This document shows, in pieces, positions 35,557-41,634 of a stretch of 64,000 bases of DNA. Position numbers and translations under genes: made by a program. The notes below the pieces were generated by a model that saw nothing but the letters and a program-made list of their open reading frames with translations, had not been told where the DNA came from and made no database searches. The first letter of the stretch is position 1, and each line of letters starts with the position of its first letter. Source of the stretch: CAVQJU01 sp963755195 (GTDB taxonomy: Bacteria; Acidobacteriota; Vicinamibacteria; Vicinamibacterales; CAVVIG01); the NCBI GenBank assembly GCA_963755195.1, contig CAVWIZ010000002.1:806001-870000 (forward strand). The letters run 5' to 3'.

Positions 35557-36126
35557 ATGAAATCCCTGATGTGCGCCCTGATCGTCTCGTGCAGCCTGAT
35601 CCCCGTCCACGCGCAATCGTTGGCGGACGTCGCCAAGAAAGTGAAAGAGCAGCGCGCGGCCGCACAGAAACAGAGCGGCAGCGAGAAGCCACCGGCCCCC
35701 AAGGTTTACACGAACGAGGATCTGAAGGACGCGCCGCCAGCCTCAATCATTGGCCAGGCCCCCGAGGCGTCGCCGGCGGTCGTCGCCGAGAGAGAAAAAG
35801 CAGAAACTGAGCGCGCCGACGAATATCGGAAAGCCGCGAAGAGAGATGAAACCTACTGGAAAGGCCAGATGCGCGACAGACAGGCGGCACTCGATGCCGA
35901 CACACTCCAGGCGGCGGCGATGCAAACCCGCGTCAATTCGCTGGATGCGGATCTCGATCTCGGGACGAGTATTCCGGATCGGACGGTGGTCCGGCGTGAG
36001 CGGGAGAAAGCGTTGACCGAGTTGGTACGTCTGAGAGCACTGGTACTCGCCGACAGGAAGGCGATTGCGACGCTCGAGGAAGAAGCCAGGCGCGCGAACG
36101 TGCCGCCCGGTTGGCTACGGCCCTGA
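35557..36126 (+). CDS. Secreted coiled-coil hypothetical protein
   Basis: 189 aa from ATG at 35557, with a GGAAAGGA site upstream and a signal peptide (SLMCALIVSCSLIPVHAQ). The mature part starts SLADVAKKVKEQRAAAQKQ, has a Pro-rich stretch (KPPAPKVYTNEDLKDAPPAS) and then a long charged helix region (EREKAETERADEYRKAAKR; VRREREKALTELVRLRALVL) that probably forms a coiled coil. Related proteins with a YTNEDL motif are common in this type of genome. Function is unknown. It is preceded by 178 bp without a gene. Confidence 0.7.
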   Translation: MKSLMCALIVSCSLIPVHAQSLADVAKKVKEQRAAAQKQSGSEKPPAPKVYTNEDLKDAPPASIIGQAPEASPAVVAEREKAETERADEYRKAAKRDETYWKGQMRDRQAALDADTLQAAAMQTRVNSLDADLDLGTSIPDRTVVRREREKALTELVRLRALVLADRKAIATLEEEARRANVPPGWLRP

Positions 36127-36207
36127 GCTGGCGAGGAAGATGGGACGGGTGATTGTCAGCGCGGATTGACGCGGTCATCGAGGTTGATCGTGCCCTCCAC
36201 GAGGCGG

Positions 36208-36306
36208 TCACACAGCTGGAGGCTTTCCGCGATACGCCCAGTACCACACCGCCACCCCGAGAGCTATCGCGACGACGGCAACCACCTCCGGAATTCCAAT
36301 CCCCAT
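36208..36306 (-). CDS. Possible 32-aa membrane peptide
   Basis: In the otherwise empty stretch 36127-36373, an ATG at 36306 opens a short frame, MGIGIPEVVAVVAIALGVAV followed by WYWAYRGKPPAV, with one transmembrane segment and a basic end. A weak GGCGGA lies upstream. It could be a small membrane protein or chance. Nothing else is seen in this interval. Confidence 0.35.
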   Translation of the reverse strand: MGIGIPEVVAVVAIALGVAVWYWAYRGKPPAV

Positions 36307-36373
36307 GGGAGAATCCGCCTTTCAAGAGGACGCATGAGAATTCCGCGGTGCCTGCCTGGCTGAATGCCAGGGT

Positions 36374-36553
36374 CTATCCTTCCTTGGGTTCGTCGTTGTA
36401 TTCGGAGCCTTTGGGCGGTGGCGTTGGCAGCACCTGATCTTCGGTCGCGCCCTCGTGTTCTTTATCATCTGGGCGAGCCGGACGATGCTTTTGGCTTGGT
36501 GTCGATGCCTTAGACGGTGCGGCAGGGCGGTTCTTGTCTGTATCTGCCGTCAT
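36374..36553 (-). CDS. Small hydrophilic hypothetical protein, 59 aa
   Basis: From ATG at 36553, with GGAG 9 bp upstream. The protein is highly charged and Pro-rich (KNRPAAPSKASTPSQKHRP, then DDKEHEGATEDQVLPTPPPK) and is probably disordered in solution. It lies 28 bp downstream of the AT-hook-like gene on the same strand, so the two may be co-transcribed. No family is recognised. Confidence 0.5.
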   Translation of the reverse strand: MTADTDKNRPAAPSKASTPSQKHRPARPDDKEHEGATEDQVLPTPPPKGSEYNDEPKEG

Positions 36554-36581
36554 TTGTCTGTCTCCGAAGAACGAAACACTG

Positions 36582-36887
36582 TCATCGCGGGCTAACCTTG
36601 CGGGTCTTGCGCTTCCGCTTGCCGCCGACGATGATGATTCCCTTCTTGCCTTTGTTCTTGGAACCAGCAGGCCGGCCGCGACGTGCAGCAAACTCGGCCT
36701 GGGCTTGCTGACCGAGGCTTGTCAAGAGCTCGGATGCTGTGTCTCGAACCTTGGTCAAGTTCTTGACAATATCTTGTCGCTGGCTCATCCAACGGTCGGC
36801 TTTGGCCATGGCAGTGCCGAGAAGCCGGCCGACGTCTTCTGCAAATCCTTCAAGTTGTGTGGTCTTGCGATACTTACGCTTCGCCAT
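36582..36887 (-). CDS. Small basic protein with AT-hook-like tail
   Basis: 101 aa. The N-terminal two thirds are helical (LEGFAEDVGRLLGTAMAKAD, then IVKNLTKVRDTASELLTSLG), phasin- or coiled-coil-like. The C-terminal third is strongly basic and contains RRGRPAGSKNKGKK, an AT-hook-like RGRP core, then GGKRKRKTRKVS. This architecture suggests a nucleoid-associated or other DNA-binding protein. No enzyme motif. It is followed by the 59-aa gene. The call is by pattern only. Confidence 0.6.
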   Translation of the reverse strand: MAKRKYRKTTQLEGFAEDVGRLLGTAMAKADRWMSQRQDIVKNLTKVRDTASELLTSLGQQAQAEFAARRGRPAGSKNKGKKGIIIVGGKRKRKTRKVSPR

Positions 36888-36995
36888 CGTCCCTCCGGAT
36901 AAACAAGTATACCGACCGAGCAGGACCTTGGTCGTCAGTCCGCCGAAGGTATTGATATAGGATGGTGCCGAACGCTGCGGTTACCGGAGCCAACC

Positions 36996-37424
36996 ATGAT
37001 ATCGAATGTACCTGGGGCCGGCTCGGATCCACCGCCACCCACTGCTCCTCGCGATCGCCGCGCCATTCTCGTCATCGATGACGATCTCGGGACGCGCGAG
37101 ACATTCAACTGGGTGCTCACCGCGTACGGGTTCCGCGTCACCACCGTCAGTTCCGGCGCCAGGGCCGTGAAAGTCGGCAAGTCAGGCCATTTCGATTTGA
37201 TGCTGGTAGACCTGCGGCTGCCGGACATCTCGGGGCTCGAAGTCGTCCGATCGCTTCAGAGCGACGGCTCAGATGTGCGATTCGTCGTCGTGAGCGCGTT
37301 CCTGACCAGTCCTAATACGGCCGAAGCGACGCGGCTCGGCGCGAGCAGCGTGTTGGACAAGCCGTTGACGGTCGAGCGCCTGATGACGCACGTGCGCGCG
37401 GCTCTCGACCAGATGCCCGGCTGA
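36996..37424 (+). CDS. Stand-alone receiver-domain response regulator
   Basis: 142 aa. After a Pro-rich leader the receiver reads ILVIDDDLGTRETFNWVLTA, the phosphoacceptor Asp in DLMLVDLRLPDISGLEV, the Thr/Ser switch region FVVVSAFLTSP and the conserved Lys in SSVLDKPLTVERL. There is no output domain, so it works by protein interaction or in a phosphorelay. No kinase is adjacent. The 197 bp after it (37425-37621) hold no gene I can support and lead to the repeat at the island boundary. Confidence 0.88.
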   Translation: MISNVPGAGSDPPPPTAPRDRRAILVIDDDLGTRETFNWVLTAYGFRVTTVSSGARAVKVGKSGHFDLMLVDLRLPDISGLEVVRSLQSDGSDVRFVVVSAFLTSPNTAEATRLGASSVLDKPLTVERLMTHVRAALDQMPG

Positions 37425-37619
37425 GGAACTACGGGCAAGGGTGGACCCTGATGCGCACAGTGCAATGTGGAACGTGCCTCACAGACGATCGTGCGAACTC
37501 GCTCGCTCCGCCCTGACCAGCTTGATTGTGCTGGAGGAGTACCCAGGACGTTCGTCTGGCGAGGGACAATCTGGTCGTCCGGTAGGTGAACGAGGAGACA
37601 GCGTTATGTCTATTGATAT

Positions 37620-37862
37620 CTAAATGGTGGCGAGGGGCGGAATCGAACCGTCGACACTACGATTTTCAGCGCGCGCACGCTGCGCGTACTTGGTAAGCAC
37701 ACCAGCGGACGGCGGGAGAGCGGTCGGCGGCTTCGCATCGGTGTCACGCGGCAGTACCGCGAATCGATCTGGTGCGGCCTCTCGCGCCTGGGCGGCGGTG
37801 AAGTAGCCGGCTTGGTCTTCGGCGAGTTCGTAAGTGCGGTGTCCCCACTGGCGACGCCTCAT
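37620..37862 (-). pseudogene. Remnant of an AbiEi-type antitoxin
   Basis: From ATG at 37862 (GAGGAGAAGG site just upstream) the first residues read HRTYELAEDQAGYFTAAQAR, which fits the N-terminal winged helix of AbiEi antitoxins of type IV toxin-antitoxin systems. After about 30 residues similarity ends; the frame then runs through unrelated sequence into the tRNA-derived repeat, which supplies the last 15 codons and the stop (total 80 aa, against roughly 200-280 for a complete antitoxin). No AbiEii toxin is present. It is probably a broken, possibly still DNA-binding, fragment. Confidence 0.5.
37622..37669 (-). repeat. Distal attachment-site copy (tRNA-Phe 3' fragment)
   Basis: The 48 bp are identical to 38953-39000. 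They start at the anticodon loop (CTGAAAA) and include the T arm, acceptor 3' strand and CCA of tRNA-Phe, but the 5' half of the tRNA is absent. The bases on both sides differ from the other copy, so the repeat limits are exact. Confidence 0.9.
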
Positions 37863-37878
37863 CGGCGGCCTTCTCCTC

Positions 37879-37913
37879 TGTCAATAATATAATGTCTTTG
37901 CATACTATTGACA
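37879..37913. promoter_or_regulatory. 8-bp inverted repeat upstream of the AbiEi-like remnant
   Basis: TGTCAATA (37879-37886) and TATTGACA (37906-37913) are perfect arms separated by 19 bp of AT-rich sequence, just upstream of the GAGGAG ribosome site. AbiEi antitoxins repress their own promoter through inverted repeats, so this fits an operator. Binding is inference. Confidence 0.5.
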
Positions 37914-38035
37914 CGGTGCTGTGACGCCCCCCGAGTTCAAGCCACAGATCACGATCTGTCATACGCGGACTTATGCGAATCGGACGATTTAATGATGGTG
38001 GAGTTGACGAATCTTAGAGACAGAGGGAAGAGCAA

Positions 38036-38218
38036 TCACACGTCGAAGTGCTTAGGTTCGATCCAAACCGTCTTCCCGTCGCGGTAGATCGCGATCGGAA
38101 GGCCGGCTTGCTTGTGGCGCAGAATTGCTTCGCGCACACCCTTCTTAAGGGCCTCGTCGATGAGTTGGCCATCCTCGACGAATATACGATTCAGATCCTT
38201 GGCGGCTTCAGCCTTCAT
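38036..38218 (-). CDS. 60-aa partner of the zeta-like toxin
   Basis: From ATG at 38218, with AAGGTG 8 bp upstream, overlapping the zeta stop by 11 bp. It reads KAEAAKDLNRIFVEDGQLID, then EALKKGVREAILRHKQAGLP and IAIYRDGKTVWIEPKHFDV. A short helix-rich N-terminal half is followed by a beta hairpin. Small proteins of this build commonly sit beside zeta-like P-loop kinases, so it may be the antitoxin or a regulator. It follows rather than precedes the toxin, unlike epsilon/zeta. Function is inference. Confidence 0.65.
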   Translation of the reverse strand: MKAEAAKDLNRIFVEDGQLIDEALKKGVREAILRHKQAGLPIAIYRDGKTVWIEPKHFDV

Positions 38219-38804
38219 GCTCAGCACCTTGCCGGACGACCGACGCCCAGAGATCCTGATCGTAAACGCGTGGCGCCTGGATGTCCAATCGCTCGGCGAT
38301 CAGCCGAGGCACAGCGCCGGAGCTGTCGTACGCGCGCCACGTCGATGCGAGAGGTTCGTATAGATCGAAGAAGTTGCGAATGCCGGCTCGATAGCGGCGC
38401 CGAACGGTTTCAGCAGGCACTGAATGTCCGCCCATGCGAACGCGGTCCGCAACACGGTCGATTGCAAAGTCAGCAGACGGCAGCCACAGAAACACGATCT
38501 GGATTGAGTACCCATCCCGCTTCAATTGCGCGAGCCATGGAGCAAAGGTCCTGCTGGCGAGGGTTGTCTCGAACGCAAAGCTGATGCGTTGGCGTGCGAG
38601 TCCGTGAATCCGCGTGAGCATGACGCGCCCGGCGGGCAGTGCGGCGCGCTCAACGTTGAACGCGGATAATCCGCGCGCGATGTCGTCGGCGTTGACGAAC
38701 TCGGTCACGCCCAGCGCTCCATGCAGTAGAGCAGGGGCAGCCGTCGATTTCCCGGCGCCGTTCGGGCCCGCGAGGACGACGACGGTTGGGTTCGATTCGC
38801 TCAA
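38208..38804 (-). CDS. Zeta-toxin-like P-loop kinase
   Basis: 198 aa from TTG at 38804. Walker A is VVVLAGPNGAGKSTAAPALL at residues 8-27; then VNADDIARGL, FAFETTLASRTFAPWLAQLK and MGGHSVPAETVRRRYRAGI carry the conserved Asp, Glu and Arg positions of zeta-like kinases. Zeta toxins phosphorylate UDP-N-acetylglucosamine and block peptidoglycan synthesis; some relatives have other substrates. It overlaps its 60-aa partner and lies inside the tRNA-Phe island. Toxicity is not proven by sequence. Confidence 0.85.
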   Translation of the reverse strand: MSESNPTVVVLAGPNGAGKSTAAPALLHGALGVTEFVNADDIARGLSAFNVERAALPAGRVMLTRIHGLARQRISFAFETTLASRTFAPWLAQLKRDGYSIQIVFLWLPSADFAIDRVADRVRMGGHSVPAETVRRRYRAGIRNFFDLYEPLASTWRAYDSSGAVPRLIAERLDIQAPRVYDQDLWASVVRQGAEHEG

Positions 38805-38952
38805 GTGGAGAATGTTAATCCGTCTGGAGACTCGGCAATGACCAGGACCGAGCGGCTACACCTCGCAACAGAGCCCAGAGCTTGTTACCCCGGTGTTACC
38901 CCGGAAGAAAATGATCCTTCAGGAGTCGATCAGATGTGAGAATTTGTTAGGA

Positions 38953-39000
38953 AAATGGTGGCGAGGGGCGGAATCGAACCGTCGACACTACGATTTTCAG
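38953..39000 (-). repeat. Proximal attachment-site copy within tRNA-Phe
   Basis: Identical to 37622-37669. It covers the 3' part of the intact tRNA-Phe and three bases beyond, so insertion reconstitutes a functional tRNA, as is usual for islands that use tRNA 3' ends. Confidence 0.9.
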
Positions 39001-39031
39001 TCGTATGCTCTACCAACTGAGCTACCTCGCC
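38956..39031 (-). tRNA. tRNA-Phe (anticodon GAA)
   Basis: A 76-nt cloverleaf: acceptor GGCGAGG pairs with CCTCGCC, the D arm is GCTCAGTTGGTAGAGC, the anticodon loop CTGAAAA gives GAA, the T loop is TTCGATT, and CCA is encoded. The T stem (GACGG/CCGCC) has one A-C mismatch (pair 50-64), present also in the duplicated fragment, so it is unlikely to be a read error. It carries the right copy of the 48-bp repeat. Confidence 0.97.
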
Positions 39032-39084
39032 ACTGGTGGGAACCGCTCGTTGCAGACGAACCGCGATCATAACATGGGCAAGAA

Positions 39085-39466
39085 CTAGAGACGCTCGGCG
39101 CCGTCGAGCGTCGCCAGTCGGCGATCGAACGTGCCGAGCGGAAGGTGGCCGGCTCTACGCGCTGTTGCAAGCACACAGGCAATCGAAAAAGCCGGCGGCG
39201 GGCTTCGCGCGAAACGATTCAAGCGCCGCAGCGACGGCGTCCGAGTCCTGCAGCGTCAGATGCTCGTGGCTGAGCAGCATGTCAACCGCCGTTGCAATAT
39301 CCGCGGGGCGGCGGTCGTAGACGGCCTCGAGCACCCACATGGTTTCCGCGAGCGCGAGGATCGACACCCACGCACCTTTTTCCACGAACGCTTCTGCTGC
39401 CACGGCCTGCTTGCGATCGTCGCGCACGACCAGCCGGACGAGGACGTTCGTGTCAATCGCGCGCAT
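39085..39466 (-). CDS. VapC-type PIN-domain toxin (one frameshift)
   Basis: A PIN-domain ribonuclease of a type II toxin-antitoxin system. It starts MRAIDTNVLVRLVVRDD with the first acidic ligand, has ILALAETMWVLEAVYDR with the conserved Glu, then ALESFRAKPAAGFFDCL. A one-base shift near 39170 is followed in another frame by VLATARRAGHLPLGTFDRRL with the last acidic residue and a stop at 39085. The total of about 127 aa is normal. It overlaps the antitoxin gene by 14 bp. The frameshift may be a read error or real inactivation. Confidence 0.82.
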
Positions 39467-39716
39467 GACGCTTGCGGATGTAGGCTTTGACCCCTTCGTC
39501 GATCTCTTCTATCGAGCGATGTGGGGGAGGGGCCTGAGGGAAGAGCGCCTTGTGGATGTCGAGCGAACTGTACTTGCCCGCCCGCCGGACGACGATGTCA
39601 GCGCCCTCCTCGTGCCACTCGAGCACTGAGCCGGGGCCGACGCCCAGTTTCCGGCGAACTTCAGCAGGCACGGAGATCTGTCCTTGCGCGGTGAGCTTTG
39701 AGTGGGCCAGCGGCAT
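39453..39716 (-). CDS. VapB/AbrB-type antitoxin
   Basis: 87 aa. The SpoVT-AbrB swapped-hairpin domain reads HSKLTAQGQISVPAEVRRKL, then GVGPGSVLEWHEEGADIVVR. The C-terminal 40 residues (LDIHKALFPQAPPPHRSIEE) form the toxin-binding part. The pair order antitoxin-toxin with overlapping frames is typical of VapBC, and it presumably represses its own promoter in the 60 bp up to recA. It lies just outside the tRNA-Phe island. Confidence 0.88.
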   Translation of the reverse strand: MPLAHSKLTAQGQISVPAEVRRKLGVGPGSVLEWHEEGADIVVRRAGKYSSLDIHKALFPQAPPPHRSIEEIDEGVKAYIRKRHARD

Positions 39717-39776
39717 ACCGATATATTACCACGGTAATGTGGCGCGCCGCCAGCCCTTGATCCTCTCGAGTTACCC

Positions 39777-40904
39777 CTATACGGCCGCGACTTCGGCGTC
39801 GCGGACGAGCCCGAGCTCGCGGCGCACGCGATCTTCGATCGTGCGGGCGATGTCGGGATTCTCCTTCAGGAATTGCTTGGCGTTTTCGCGACCCTGGCCG
39901 AGCCGTTCGCCGCCGTACGCGAACCACGCGCCGCTTTTCTCGACGATGCGCTTGTCCACGGCGAGATCGAGCAGGTCGCCCATGCGCGAGATGCCCTCGC
40001 CGTACATGACGTCGAATTCGGCTTCGCGGAACGGCGGCGCCACCTTGTTCTTGACGATTTTCACGCGCGTGCGCCCGCCGACGACGACGTCGCCGTCCTT
40101 GATGCTGGCGATGCGGCGGATGTCGATGCGCACCGAGGAGTAGAACTTCAGGGCGCGGCCGCCGGTGGTGGTTTCCGGGTTGCCGAACATCACGCCGATT
40201 TTCTCGCGGAGCTGGTTGATGAAGATGAGGCAGGTCTTCGATTTCGAGACGACGCCGGTGAGTTTGCGCAGCGCCTGCGACATGAGACGGGCCTGCAGGC
40301 CCATTTGCGCGTCGCCCATTTCGCCTTCGATTTCGGCCTTTGGCACCAGCGCGGCCACCGAGTCGACCACCACCACGTCCACGCCGCCCGATCGGACGAG
40401 CACCTCGACGATTTCAAGAGCCTGCTCGCCGTTGTCAGGCTGCGAGACCAGCAGGTTCTCGAGATCCACGCCGAGTTTCTGGGCATAGGCCGCGTCGAGC
40501 GCATGTTCGGCGTCCACGAACGCCGCCATGCCGCCAAGCTTTTGCGCTTCGGCAATCACCTGCAGCGCCAGCGTGGTTTTGCCCGAGGACTCCGGCCCGA
40601 AGATTTCCACGACACGCCCGCGAGGCACGCCGCCCACGCCAAGCGCGTAGTCGATGCTGATAGAGCCTGTGGAGATGAAGTCGATGGGCTGGATGGCGCC
40701 CTTCTGGCCAAGGCGCATGATCGCCCCTTTGCCGAACTGCTTTTCGATTTGCCCGACGGCCAGCTCCACGGCCTTGCCGCGTTCGCGATCGATCGCAATC
40801 CGGTCGTCTTTGTCCTTGTCCTTATCCATTCTCTCCGCTCTCTCAGCTCGCTCTGGCCTCTCGACCGTTCTTTCTGGTCTTTCTGCTCGTTCTGCTACTG
40901 GCAT
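39777..40904 (-). CDS. recA: Recombinase RecA with repeat-encoded N-terminal tail
   Basis: RecA forms filaments on single-stranded DNA, promotes strand exchange and triggers LexA cleavage. 375 aa: Walker A is FGPESSGKTTLALQVIAEAQ, followed by VDAEHALDAAYAQKLGVDL, Walker B VVVVDSVAALVPKAEIEGE, loop L2 and GGRALKFYSSVRIDIRR. The usual start is near MDKDKDKDDRIAIDRERGKA. Here 25 extra residues, AERAERPERTVERPERAERA and so on, precede it, encoded by a short-period repeat. The upstream ATG (40904) has a strong AAGGAAGGAG site, so the tail is probably made. Confidence 0.96.
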   Translation of the reverse strand: MPVAERAERPERTVERPERAERAERMDKDKDKDDRIAIDRERGKAVELAVGQIEKQFGKGAIMRLGQKGAIQPIDFISTGSISIDYALGVGGVPRGRVVEIFGPESSGKTTLALQVIAEAQKLGGMAAFVDAEHALDAAYAQKLGVDLENLLVSQPDNGEQALEIVEVLVRSGGVDVVVVDSVAALVPKAEIEGEMGDAQMGLQARLMSQALRKLTGVVSKSKTCLIFINQLREKIGVMFGNPETTTGGRALKFYSSVRIDIRRIASIKDGDVVVGGRTRVKIVKNKVAPPFREAEFDVMYGEGISRMGDLLDLAVDKRIVEKSGAWFAYGGERLGQGRENAKQFLKENPDIARTIEDRVRRELGLVRDAEVAAV

Positions 40905-40931
40905 TCGAGTGCTCCTTCCTTGAGCGCGAGT

Positions 40932-40960
40932 ATTCTAGAATTGTGCCGGGCGAAAGTCAA
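40932..40960 (-). promoter_or_regulatory. recA promoter
   Basis: On the minus strand TTGACT (40955-40960), 17 bp and TAGAAT (40932-40937). The palindrome ATTCTAGAAT overlaps the -10. The 12-mer GGCGAAAGTCAA (40949-40960, plus strand) is identical to 4478-4489 at lexA. A partial match (ACTTTCGCC, plus strand) lies at 41022-41030 towards the divergent gene. Common SOS control is likely, but the operator is not identified. Confidence 0.7.
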
Positions 40961-41058
40961 TCGCAATAATGTGAAGACAATCCACGAAGATATTTACAAA
41001 CAACAACTTACAACCACGGTCACTTTCGCCTCTCGTCTCGCGGATTGCAGAATCTGCG

Positions 41059-41634
41059 ATGATACAAGCCACAATGCCGAGCCCAATTGGCCATGCCCTC
41101 GGTGGCGCGGCCGTCGCCCTGATCGCCGACCTCTGGCCCGGCCGGCCGGTCGGGCGTCTCCGTCTCCCGCTCGCCTGCGTCGGCCTGGCGGCCCTCGCGG
41201 ACGTCGATCTGTTGCTCCCAATCGCGCATCGGACGATCACGCACAGCCTCGCCGCGGTAGCGTTCATTACGATTATCGCGGTCGCGGTGACAGGGAAGGT
41301 CACGGTGGGTCGGTGGCGGATAGCGCTGGCATGCGGCGCGGCCTACGCCTCGCATCTGTTTCTCGATTGGATGGCGGCCGACCCCACGGCGCCCTCCGGT
41401 CTTCAGGTGCTGTGGCCGATGTCGTCGACCTGGTTCATTTCGGGGTGGAACGTGTTTCGGGCCACCGAGCGGCGGCATATTTTCGAGTGGGCGGCGATGC
41501 GAACAAATTTTCTGGCAGTCGTCCAGGAACTCGCGATTCTGGCGCCCGTCGTGGTCGCCTTGTGGCTAGTACGAGTAAAAACCCTGGCCCGATTTGCGGC
41601 CGAGCTGTCCCGCGGCGACCATTCGGCGCAGTAG
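41059..41634 (+). CDS. YdjM/DUF457-type membrane-bound metal-dependent hydrolase
   Basis: 191 aa from ATG at 41059; ATG at 41074 (MPSPIGHALGGAAV) is equally plausible and matches how the family begins. Family residues: the N-terminal His in SPIGHALGG, ALADVDLLLP with two Asp, the HRTITHSLAAVAF motif, and YASHLFLDWMA, giving a His/Asp-rich site within about five membrane segments. E. coli YdjM is LexA-controlled; here the gene is divergent from recA. Its 3' end overlaps the convergent dehydrogenase by 69 bp. The hydrolytic activity is predicted only. Confidence 0.82.
   Translation: MIQATMPSPIGHALGGAAVALIADLWPGRPVGRLRLPLACVGLAALADVDLLLPIAHRTITHSLAAVAFITIIAVAVTGKVTVGRWRIALACGAAYASHLFLDWMAADPTAPSGLQVLWPMSSTWFISGWNVFRATERRHIFEWAAMRTNFLAVVQELAILAPVVVALWLVRVKTLARFAAELSRGDHSAQ

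Larger units (their letters stand above)
37622..39000. mobile_element. Putative 1.3-kb mini-island integrated at tRNA-Phe
   Basis: A perfect 48-bp direct repeat (37622-37669 and 38953-39000) equals the 3' part of tRNA-Phe from the anticodon loop to just past CCA. The right copy is part of the intact tRNA; the left copy is an orphan in the same orientation. This is the footprint left when a tyrosine recombinase inserts DNA at the 3' end of a tRNA gene. Inside are a zeta-like toxin with its partner and an antitoxin remnant, but no integrase. It is either a satellite mobilised in trans or a decayed island. Confidence 0.75.

Noticed and set aside
33700..35616. 638-codon minus-strand open frame
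   Set aside because: Antisense to the YncE-like propeller gene, and in a different frame from the zinc-ribbon gene; Arg/His-rich shadow.
37622..39000. Prophage or integrative conjugative element
   Set aside because: No integrase, structural, replication or conjugation genes within or near the repeats.
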